Shown here: positions 18,682-26,760 of the stretch, in pieces
Layout of the letters: each line of letters begins with the position of its first letter
How positions within the stretch are numbered: the first letter of the stretch is position 1
From: Neorhodopirellula lusitana
GTDB taxonomy: Bacteria > Planctomycetota > Planctomycetia > Pirellulales > Pirellulaceae
Direction: 5' to 3'
Length of the DNA: 64,000 nt
NCBI RefSeq assembly: GCF_900182915.1
Contig: NZ_FXUG01000001.1
Coordinates: 1,240,001 to 1,304,000 of the forward strand
The notes under the pieces: generated by a model
What the model was told of the DNA's origin: nothing
What the model saw: the letters and a program-made list of their open reading frames with translations, nothing else
The model's database searches: none
Position numbers and translations under genes: made by a program

Positions 18682-21600
18682 CTAAGGATTGGTTGACGGA
18701 GTTGGATGGGAATCTGGTGTGGTGGACGCTTCCACGGCGTTGTGGTTCGCGATCATTTCCTTGCCGGCTTTGAGTCCGATTGTCCAGAACAATGCGGGAC
18801 GAACGAAGAACTCAGCAAGAGTGCTGGTCAGCAGTCCGCCGACAATGACGGTCGCGATCGGGTAGAGGATCTCTTTGCCGGGTTCACCGGCTGCCAAGGC
18901 GAGTGGCAGTAGTCCGATGCCGCTGGTCAGTGCCGTCATCAAGACAGGGGCCATTCTTTCTTGACCTGCGCGTTTGACCATTTGACGTGTCCACGACTCG
19001 CCCTCGTGTTCGACGAGATGGACGTAATGGTTGAGCAGTAGGATGCCGTTTCGGCTGGCGATCCCGCACAACGAGATGAAGCCCACCATGGCCGCGACGG
19101 TCAGGTTTTGGTCGGTGATCACCAAGGCTGTCACTGCACCAATGAAGGCCGTCGGCAGTGCCACTAATACCTGTAATGAAAAGTTGACGTTTCCAAACAG
19201 CATGAACAGCACCAAAAACATTCCCAGCAAAGCGATTCCGGAAAGGATCATCAGTCGCCTTGTTGCTGACTGTTGGCTTTGGAATTGCCCGCCGTATTCG
19301 ATGAAGTAACCTGGCTGAAGTTCTAAATCCGCTAATCGAGATTTGATGTCGCCGACGACATCCACGACACCGCGTTCCGACACATTGGCTTGCAAGACAA
19401 TTCGCCGACGCACTTGTTCTCGCTTGATGGTGTTCGGGCCGCCGCTTTCATAGATGTTGGCAACGGCTTCGAGTGGCAACGTGCCACCTTCGGGCAAGGG
19501 CACCGCCATGCGTCGCAGTTTTGAAATGTCTTCTCGGAAGGGTTCATCCAGTCGCACCATCAGGTCGAAGGTGCGTTGTCCCAGTAGGACTTGGCTGACG
19601 ACTTTGCCGTTCATGCCGGTCTCAACTAGTTCCATGACATTGGCGGGCCGCAATCCATTTTGAGTTAACGCCAAACGATTAAGCTCGATCCTTAGTTGCG
19701 GGATATTGGTTTGCTGTTCGATCATGACGTCGGCGAGTCCGGGGACATCGGCGATACGCTGCTTCATCTCTTCCGCTTTGCTACGCAACACATCCAGATT
19801 GTCGCCGTATAGCTTGATGCCAATTTGTGCCTTCACCCCCGAAATCATGTGACTAATCAGGTGAGCCAGCGGTTGTTCAGTGCTGGAAACCACACCGGGG
19901 ATCTCTGCCATGGTTTCGCGGATCGTTTCAATCGTTTGCTCCCGATCGGCGTCGTCGGCGATCTCTAAGAAGAGTTCGGTCACGTTGACGCCCTCAGCGT
20001 GCTCATCCAGTTCGGCACGACCGGTTCGCCGTGCGACTGACTTGACACTATCAATTTTCATCAACTCTTCTTGGACGCTTTGTCCGATCTGGTTGCTGGT
20101 TGCCAAGGAGGTTCCCGGGGCAAGCAACGCATTGACCTGCACGGCGCCTTCATTAAACGGTGGCAAGAAGTCTCGTTCGAGCTGAGTCACTGCAATGACG
20201 GCGAATATCGCCATGACCGCGGCGACGCCCAGGACGGGGCCCGCAAACTTGGTGCTGAAGTTGATTGCGACGCCCGCGACGCCTTTCAGGCTCTCAAGCA
20301 AGCGACCTTCCTCGGCTTCAGGGCCACCGAGTAGTTTCTCGGACACCTGAATCAGGATCCAGAATACGGGCATCAGGATCAGTGACCACCAGAGTGGATT
20401 GCCGGGCAATGCGAATGGCAAGTGGAAGATATGGATGGCTCGGGGGACGACCCAGTACATCGTCAAAGCGGAAATCGCCAGTGCGAGAAAAGGCATGACG
20501 ACTTGCCATGCTCGTTGACCGACTAGCAACAACGATGACAGGATTGGCGTGACGGTGAGAGACACACCCAGCGACGCGATCAAGGAAACCACATAACCCA
20601 TCGCGAGCGGCACGAAGAGTTTGCCTTCCATGCCTTCAAGTGCAAATAAGGGGATGAAAACCAAGACGACGATGGCGGTTCCGTACACCACGCTGCTGCG
20701 AACTTCGATGCTGGCATCGTAGACGACTGCTAACGTCGGTCGCGGGTTTGCCGAATGGCGGTTCTCTTTCAGGCGTCGAAAGATGTTCTCGACGTCAACG
20801 ATGGCATCGTCGACCAGCTCGCCAATGGCGACGGCCAGCCCACCGAGTGTCATGGTGTTGATTGTCAGGCCAAATGCGGCAAACACACACGCGGTGGCAA
20901 TGATGGACAGCGGGATCGCAGTCAGTGTGATAAATGTAGTGCGGAAGTTCAGCAGAAACAAAAACAGAATCACCAATACCAGCACACCACCATCAGAAAG
21001 GGCTTCCACCACGTTGTCGATCGCGCGGTCGATGAAGGCTCGTTGCGAATACACGTTGGCGATGCGGATGTCATCGGGCAACGCTATTTTCAGTTCTTCT
21101 AGTGCTTCGGAGATCGCTTGGTCGACCGCCCGAGTGTCGCTGCCAGGTTGCTTGTTGATCGTGAGAACAACAGCGGGGCCGCCTTCGATTTTCTGGTTTT
21201 CGTCACGCAGGTATGCCGACGAATCACCTCGCATGACCTGAGCGCCCTCGACCACTTTTGCGACGTCCTGCAGCGTGATCGGTCGACCGTCACGCATCGT
21301 GATGGCGATTTGTTTGAGATCGTCCAGGCTGGTTAGTCGACCCAAGCCGCGGACCAGTAGTTCATTCGCTCCGGTTTCATCCAGGTACCCACCGGTCGCA
21401 TTCAGGTTGGATTCCGAAACGGCACGATGCACTTCATCCATCGTGATACCGAATTCTCGAAGCGAGTCGGGATCGACCAATACTTGATACTGCATCCGCC
21501 CTCCGCCCATCGTGAAGACTTGCGACACGCCTGGGATGGTCAGTAAGCGCTGACGGACGACCCAGTCCGCGAGTGTGCGAACTTCCATCGGTTCGGTCTC

Positions 21601-22047
21601 GCCCGCTTCACTCCACATCCCGTACATCAGGATCTGACCCATGATCGAAGAGATTGGCGATAGGGTTGGTTTCACACCGGCCGGAAGTTGTTCGGCGACC
21701 AGTTGCAATCGTTCGTTGACCACTTGGCGGTCGTTGTAAATGTCCGTGTTCCAATCGAACTCAACGTAGATGACCGACAGCCCAATGCCGCTGCTGCTGC
21801 GAACAGCTTCGACGCCACTGGCACCGTTGAAGGCGGTTTCCAGAGGGAATGTGATCAGAGCTTCGACTTCCTCGGGAGCCATCCCCGGAGCTTCGGTAAT
21901 GACGACCACCCGCGGTCGATTCAAGTTAGGAAACACATCAATCGGCAGTTCCGTCGTCTGCCACGCACCCACGGCCAGCAAGATGGCCGCGACGGCGAGC
22001 ACGATCAATCGATTGTGCAACGAGAATGAAATGATACGGTCTAGCAT
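18682..22047 (-). CDS. RND efflux pump, CusA/CzcA family permease
   Basis: A full-length 1121-residue inner-membrane RND pump with the expected two-fold layout: TM1 at residues 12-30, a large periplasmic loop, TM2-6 at about 350-510, a second TM7-type helix followed by another loop, and TM8-12 at the end. The TM4 block GGLAVAIGELVDDAIVDVEN (402-421) carries the acidic residues for proton relay. Start IDVFPNLNRPRVV and loop motif SPISSIMGQI are typical of heavy-metal RND pumps. The ion is not certain; His-rich partners encoded on both sides favour a divalent or monovalent metal such as Cu/Ag or Zn/Co. Confidence 0.93.
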   Translation of the reverse strand: MLDRIISFSLHNRLIVLAVAAILLAVGAWQTTELPIDVFPNLNRPRVVVITEAPGMAPEEVEALITFPLETAFNGASGVEAVRSSSGIGLSVIYVEFDWNTDIYNDRQVVNERLQLVAEQLPAGVKPTLSPISSIMGQILMYGMWSEAGETEPMEVRTLADWVVRQRLLTIPGVSQVFTMGGGRMQYQVLVDPDSLREFGITMDEVHRAVSESNLNATGGYLDETGANELLVRGLGRLTSLDDLKQIAITMRDGRPITLQDVAKVVEGAQVMRGDSSAYLRDENQKIEGGPAVVLTINKQPGSDTRAVDQAISEALEELKIALPDDIRIANVYSQRAFIDRAIDNVVEALSDGGVLVLVILFLFLLNFRTTFITLTAIPLSIIATACVFAAFGLTINTMTLGGLAVAIGELVDDAIVDVENIFRRLKENRHSANPRPTLAVVYDASIEVRSSVVYGTAIVVLVFIPLFALEGMEGKLFVPLAMGYVVSLIASLGVSLTVTPILSSLLLVGQRAWQVVMPFLALAISALTMYWVVPRAIHIFHLPFALPGNPLWWSLILMPVFWILIQVSEKLLGGPEAEEGRLLESLKGVAGVAINFSTKFAGPVLGVAAVMAIFAVIAVTQLERDFLPPFNEGAVQVNALLAPGTSLATSNQIGQSVQEELMKIDSVKSVARRTGRAELDEHAEGVNVTELFLEIADDADREQTIETIRETMAEIPGVVSSTEQPLAHLISHMISGVKAQIGIKLYGDNLDVLRSKAEEMKQRIADVPGLADVMIEQQTNIPQLRIELNRLALTQNGLRPANVMELVETGMNGKVVSQVLLGQRTFDLMVRLDEPFREDISKLRRMAVPLPEGGTLPLEAVANIYESGGPNTIKREQVRRRIVLQANVSERGVVDVVGDIKSRLADLELQPGYFIEYGGQFQSQQSATRRLMILSGIALLGMFLVLFMLFGNVNFSLQVLVALPTAFIGAVTALVITDQNLTVAAMVGFISLCGIASRNGILLLNHYVHLVEHEGESWTRQMVKRAGQERMAPVLMTALTSGIGLLPLALAAGEPGKEILYPIATVIVGGLLTSTLAEFFVRPALFWTIGLKAGKEMIANHNAVEASTTPDSHPTPSTNP

Positions 22048-22167
22048 GACATGGAATTGATGGAGAGATGGCGTGAATTGGAGTGTTGGATCGCGTTCTT
22101 AATCGCTCTCCAAACGACCGGTAGCGGCCGCTGTAAGGCGTCGTCAATCGACCGCCGTGGCAAAACG

Positions 22168-23694
22168 CTAGTGGTTGTGACCTGCGTGGGGATCAATTGC
22201 ACCGCCGGATTTGTTCTTCATCTCCATTTGAAGCTGGTGGGCTCCTGAGACCGCAATGGTTTGCCCGGGCCAAACTTGGCCGTCGTTCTTGATGGCCACA
22301 TGCACGCTATCGAGGGCCAACACTTCGACAGCGACCCGGTCGAAATGGTTTCCGTTTTGGACAAACAGGAATCGCTCGGGGCCCTCTTCAGCGACAGCCG
22401 CCTTGGGAACGACAATCGCGTTTTCGAAACGGGAAACCGGCAGACGAACGGTTAGCCGTTGCCCCGGTTTGTACCGCCAACTGACGTAGCGTTTTCCGCC
22501 TCGTTGTTCGGTGCGTTCAATCTCGTTATCCAGTCCGACATAGAACGACAGCGAGCGTGAGTTCGTGTCAATTTCATTTCCGATGTAGACAATTCGAAGC
22601 CCTTCGATCATCTCGTGTTGGTCTTCGGAACCTCGCAGTATTGCCTGAAGCTGAACTTCACCGTCAGCGGTATCACGTAGAAGTTTCGCGTCTCGTTGAT
22701 AGGCTTGGCCTTCGATTAGCAAGCGGCTGTAGTCGGAGAGCTGGGCCAGTTGTTGTCCGGCCGTGACCGACTCACCTCGGCGAACATCCAATTGCGTGAC
22801 CAAAAACTGAACGTCTTGATGTTGGTGACTGGGCAGTGACATCGGTGGCGGCTGCATCGCAGCGAGCCTAATTGTGGGCGTGTCGGCGACACGGTTGTTC
22901 GCCTCACCCAGTGACTCGTGATGCAGCGAGTTATCGTGTTCTAGTAATGGGGCGGTGACGACCACTTCTCGGATCAGCGTCCGCGTCTTTTCGATATTGC
23001 GGATCTGTACCTCACTCAACCCGTGAAGCAGCATGGATTGACGTGCCGCTCGAATGCCAGCAAGCAGCTTATCGCGTTCGTACTGACGGGCGAGTACCGT
23101 CTTTCCCGCAATGGCACCCGAGTTTGAAATGGACATCAAGCGTTCGATCTCACGCTCTTCGACGTCCATTTGGCCAAGCTGAGCCAGGAAGGCTTCTTGT
23201 GTGTTGACCAAGTCTTGATGGGTTAGACGCAATGTGAATAACGGTGTGCCGCTGTCGATCAATTCGCCTCGTGAGATGTTGATCGAGCTGATCACTCCGG
23301 TCAGTGGCGACGTGATCGACACGTGAGTCTCACCAGGCCACTGGGTGACCATGCCGGGGACTTCTTCGTACCGAGTGAATGGGCCGACCGAGACGGTTTC
23401 AGTGCGTAAACGCAAGTTGCGTCGTGCTTGATCGCTGAGTTCAATCGATTGGCTGTCGTCGTGACCCGCATGATCGTGACCCGCGTGTGAGTCCTCTTCG
23501 GTTTCGTGTCCTTCGCCGGGGCCATGATCGTGTCCGGCATGGGGATCACTTTCATCAACCGATGCGGATACGATTCCAAGGCGGCTTGGGATATCGGTCA
23601 GGGCGAATACGCCAACGACAACCGCTAATAGAACCGCGAATAGAGTCAATGCCGAGGCGCGCAGACGCGCACCCCAAGTGGTAGGAGCGGACAT
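22168..23694 (-). CDS. RND periplasmic adaptor, CusB/CzcB-like, with His-rich insert
   Basis: A 508-residue membrane-fusion protein. One N-terminal membrane helix (about residues 12-32) is followed by a His/Asp-rich stretch (DPHAGHDHGPGEGH and SHAGHDHAGHDD, about 45-82) that probably captures metal. Then come a lipoyl/barrel region (VTSPLTGVISSI), a coiled-coil hairpin (AFLAQLGQMDVEEREIERLM) and beta-barrel domains. The C-terminus again ends His-rich (IDPHAGHNH). It couples the inner-membrane pump to the outer-membrane factor and is encoded directly upstream of the pump. Confidence 0.92.
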   Translation of the reverse strand: MSAPTTWGARLRASALTLFAVLLAVVVGVFALTDIPSRLGIVSASVDESDPHAGHDHGPGEGHETEEDSHAGHDHAGHDDSQSIELSDQARRNLRLRTETVSVGPFTRYEEVPGMVTQWPGETHVSITSPLTGVISSINISRGELIDSGTPLFTLRLTHQDLVNTQEAFLAQLGQMDVEEREIERLMSISNSGAIAGKTVLARQYERDKLLAGIRAARQSMLLHGLSEVQIRNIEKTRTLIREVVVTAPLLEHDNSLHHESLGEANNRVADTPTIRLAAMQPPPMSLPSHQHQDVQFLVTQLDVRRGESVTAGQQLAQLSDYSRLLIEGQAYQRDAKLLRDTADGEVQLQAILRGSEDQHEMIEGLRIVYIGNEIDTNSRSLSFYVGLDNEIERTEQRGGKRYVSWRYKPGQRLTVRLPVSRFENAIVVPKAAVAEEGPERFLFVQNGNHFDRVAVEVLALDSVHVAIKNDGQVWPGQTIAVSGAHQLQMEMKNKSGGAIDPHAGHNH

Positions 23695-23837
23695 AAGTCA
23701 AACCGATCAAGGACAGATTAGATGCAGAGAGAGATGCCACGACAGCATCGCTTGAGGTAAAAGCGACGGTGATCAGCTGAATAAGGGCGCATGTGAATAC
23801 ACGATTAAATCAGCAATCCCGAGACGCGAGCCTCAGT

Positions 23838-24410
23838 TCAGATCAACCACGTGCAGAGAGAAGCACAGTGGGAAAGCGAGTCGACGGCATGAACTTGATG
23901 ACGTTCATGCAGGCCACGAACGAGGGCAGCGTTGCTCGCGGTGACTAGCGGATCGTGGTCATAAACCACAAACGCGACGAAGGGGGCATCGGTGAAGAAT
24001 ACGACATCGCTCGAAGGCACAAAGCTGCATTCGACGTCACCGTGACAACCAGGGTGGTCGCCATCACAAGGCACGGACTGACATTGACCATTGCAAGTGA
24101 TCGTTTCGCTTACCAAGTCCTGGTGAACGATCAATTGTTTGTTGGACGAGCAACCGTGACCCGTCGGGTCATGGTCCGAATGCCTGTCGCTGTCACCATC
24201 GTCATGATTATCGTTATGCCCATCGGAACAACTGTGAGCGTGAGCGCAGTCGTGGTCCTGATGGACACCTGGTGCTTCCGAGGTTCCGCAAGCGTGATTG
24301 CAATCATCGAAACCATGCGTCCCACAAGCAGTAGCATGATGAAGCGAACACCCGAAAATCAGGTGCAGCAGCAGTGCCACGACAGTAGTGAGACGACAAA
24401 CGGTAGACAC
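23838..24410 (-). CDS. exported Cys/His-rich small protein, probable metal binder
   Basis: A 190-residue protein with a hydrophobic signal segment (LTTVVALLLHLIFGC) and then a dense Cys/His/Asp region (HACGTSEAPGVHQDHDCAHA, DSDRHSDHDPTGHGC). More cysteines occur in CNGQCQSVPCDGDHPGC. I do not recognise a family. The composition, export signal and position between the outer-membrane factor gene and the adaptor gene of a metal RND system argue for periplasmic metal sequestration or sensing. It is likely to be transcribed with the cluster. Confidence 0.7.
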   Translation of the reverse strand: MSTVCRLTTVVALLLHLIFGCSLHHATACGTHGFDDCNHACGTSEAPGVHQDHDCAHAHSCSDGHNDNHDDGDSDRHSDHDPTGHGCSSNKQLIVHQDLVSETITCNGQCQSVPCDGDHPGCHGDVECSFVPSSDVVFFTDAPFVAFVVYDHDPLVTASNAALVRGLHERHQVHAVDSLSHCASLCTWLI

Positions 24411-24600
24411 AAAGTTCCTGGATTACACGGTGAGGCGTGAATAACAGCTTGGCGAAAACGGCCGACATTCACCCAAAGTGGCTCGGAACCGGATCGCCTT
24501 GTGGGCAGTCGGCATGCTGCCGGAACTCCCACTTTTGTCGATAGCGGTATTATCGGTTGGTGCACCTCGAGAGTCCATAGTGATCAAGCACACGCCAAAC

Positions 24601-24623
24601 AATTTGGGCAGATTGCCCAAATT
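24601..24623. promoter_or_regulatory. perfect 10+3+10 palindrome in metal-efflux cluster
   Basis: AATTTGGGCA and TGCCCAAATT are exact inverted copies separated by GAT. The palindrome lies 24 bp past the stop of the outer-membrane factor gene and about 190 bp upstream of the Cys/His-rich protein gene. It could be an operator for a dimeric metal regulator acting on the downstream genes, or a weak terminator hairpin for the gene before it. The minus-strand tail after it has only short T runs. Confidence 0.5.
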
Positions 24624-24646
24624 ATGACTCTGGTTGATTTGCGGCA

Positions 24647-26380
24647 CTATTGTTGGCTCAAGGTGAGCCCTCGCAGGCTATCGTCGCCGCTTCGGTCAAC
24701 AACGGCGTCGAGTGCTCCGGTTAGAACGTAGCCGTCCACCCGGGTTCGCGCCTGGGCCAGCTTGGCTTGGGCGGCGATGTAGTCGAGGTTGGTATTGAAG
24801 AACGATCGTTGTGCGACCAACACTTGGACGTAGCTGGTTTCGCCGGCTTTGTAGGCGATCTGTGCGAGTTCAAGACCTTCGCGAGAGTTAGGCAGAATGT
24901 CTTTGGCGTACTTAGACACTGCTGCAAGGGACGAGTCGAAGTCGCCCGAGACGATCGCAAGACGAGCCTTGATCGAATCCTCGATACGGTCCACCTCACG
25001 GGAGGCGCGAATGTACTCGGCTCGTGCGGCCGAGATGTTGCCTTGGTTCTTATTGAAGACCGGGATCGGTGCTCCGACTTGAACGTTGATCATTCCCGAG
25101 TCGGTGCCATTGTCGTAGCCCGAAGCGAATTGCAGGTCGAGGTTGGGGATCGGCTGGACTTCTTGGCGGCAAATGTTGGCCTTGGCCTGAGTCACGCGGG
25201 TTTGAGCGGCCTGGTATTCGGGGCTGGAACAGACGATCGTGGATGCCACACTTTGCCAGTCCAGTGGCGATGCGATCGTCGGCAGTTCCCCTGCCAATGG
25301 GGCTGGTTCCATGTGAGGCACGCCTGCGATTGCCGCGAGTTCTCGCCACGCGGCTTTGTATCGAATCTCAGCTTGCTGGAGTGCCAAGTCGATTTCGTTC
25401 TTGAGCACTTTGGCCTGAACGACTTCCAGTTGCGATCCCTCTTCGGCTTGTTTCCGCAGTTCAGCAAACTCGAGCCCCTTGTCGGATACCGACTGGAATT
25501 CCTGGATCAGCAGCACGCGTCGTTGGGCCGCTAAAGCATCGTAGAACTTAATGCCAATGTCGGTTGCGATCCGGTACTTTTGAGCTTCCAGTTCCAATAG
25601 CTGAGCCCTCAAAGCCTCGTTTTGAACGCGGCGGTTGAGTTTGAGTTTGTCAGCGGTGATGATCGTTTGCGAAATGAAAACGGTGTGTTGATCGGTTTCG
25701 CGATCGGCAAACTGCGCTCCGCTGTAACCGAGGACCGGGTTCGCCCGTAGGGATACTTGAGTTCGGAATCCGGCTGCTTTCTGGGTCGTGGCAACCAACT
25801 CTTGGATCGTCGGATTGTTGCCAAGAGCCAACGCTTCTATCTGTCCCAGCGTCATGCCAGTGATTGTGCCGGTGACCGTGCCTTCGACCGCACCCAATTC
25901 GTTGATCGAATGGATGGTGGAGCCGGAGCCATCGGCCCAAACCGCGGTCTCTGCAATGGAAGAAACGGCTGTCGACGTGAATGACTGGTCGGCCGTTGGG
26001 GACTCCAACGCCATCAAGCGGCTGAGTGAAGTCTCCGCTGTTTTGCGAAGCTGTGAGTCGGCTGAGGGATCGACAATGACCTCGTCAAAGACAACCTGAC
26101 TGATAGGTGCCGTTGCAGGGCTTGTCGAGCTGCTGGGTTCGGGTGTTTTGTTGTTTGCTGAAGCCTGGTCTGCGGTTGGTGGTCCGTTCAGCAGCTCACG
26201 ATCGAGGTTTTCGCTCGCTAGCTGCTCGGTCGCTCGTCCTACCGAGGGCACGACCAGTGCTTTCTCTCGAGAGGCAAAAACGCCGGAGGTTTGGCATCCT
26301 GCCGTCAAACCCAATGCTGCCAATAGCAACAGTCGTCGTGCTTGGCTCGATTGTTTGCCAGCCTGATTATTCGCGATCAC
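24647..26380 (-). CDS. outer-membrane efflux factor, TolC/CusC family lipoprotein
   Basis: A 577-residue TolC-type channel with a lipoprotein signal (LLLLAALGLTAGC, lipid Cys near residue 29). A long low-complexity linker (about 30-170) precedes the two repeated outer-membrane-factor halves, seen as LGNNPTIQELVATTQKAAGF and CSSPEYQAAQTRVTQAKANI. The later segments (PNLDLQFASGYDN, APIPVFNKNQGNI) are typical of CzcC/CusC. It would form the outer-membrane duct for the pump and adaptor encoded downstream. As the first gene of the minus-strand cluster, its 5' region probably holds the main promoter. Confidence 0.9.
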   Translation of the reverse strand: MIANNQAGKQSSQARRLLLLAALGLTAGCQTSGVFASREKALVVPSVGRATEQLASENLDRELLNGPPTADQASANNKTPEPSSSTSPATAPISQVVFDEVIVDPSADSQLRKTAETSLSRLMALESPTADQSFTSTAVSSIAETAVWADGSGSTIHSINELGAVEGTVTGTITGMTLGQIEALALGNNPTIQELVATTQKAAGFRTQVSLRANPVLGYSGAQFADRETDQHTVFISQTIITADKLKLNRRVQNEALRAQLLELEAQKYRIATDIGIKFYDALAAQRRVLLIQEFQSVSDKGLEFAELRKQAEEGSQLEVVQAKVLKNEIDLALQQAEIRYKAAWRELAAIAGVPHMEPAPLAGELPTIASPLDWQSVASTIVCSSPEYQAAQTRVTQAKANICRQEVQPIPNLDLQFASGYDNGTDSGMINVQVGAPIPVFNKNQGNISAARAEYIRASREVDRIEDSIKARLAIVSGDFDSSLAAVSKYAKDILPNSREGLELAQIAYKAGETSYVQVLVAQRSFFNTNLDYIAAQAKLAQARTRVDGYVLTGALDAVVDRSGDDSLRGLTLSQQ

Positions 26381-26760
26381 CGCGTGTTCTCCCTATAAGT
26401 TTAGTAGACCAGCCCGCGTTACTCTTCGGTCTATTGCAATGGGAGAATCAGGTTCAAATCGGATAACCGGACCTGGAACCCGGCTCTGCAGCGCGGGTCG
26501 TGACGGTTATTCGGTATGGAAGGTGTGCACGCGATCGAGATATTGGTGGCGTGGTGCTCTCGTTCGATTCACGCCGATTGTTTTCCACCGCACTCGCTCG
26601 GCGCCACGCGAACGAAAAAAACGCTGTCGCCGGGTGGGGCGAGCAGCGGTTCTGAAAGGACGGTTGGCGACAACGGTGTGTCCCGCAACGCTGTCCTGTG
26701 GACCAATTGACGTTCACGATTCGCACTGATTGTTGTCAGGCGGCTCAGTCAGTCACGGAG
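26381..26760. other. intergenic region upstream of the efflux cluster
   Basis: About 380 bp between the start of the TolC-like gene and the stop of the GH78 gene, both on the minus strand. I see no credible ORF with family signal and no RNA gene. It probably holds the promoter of the metal-efflux cluster, but I could not identify a specific operator. Confidence 0.5.
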
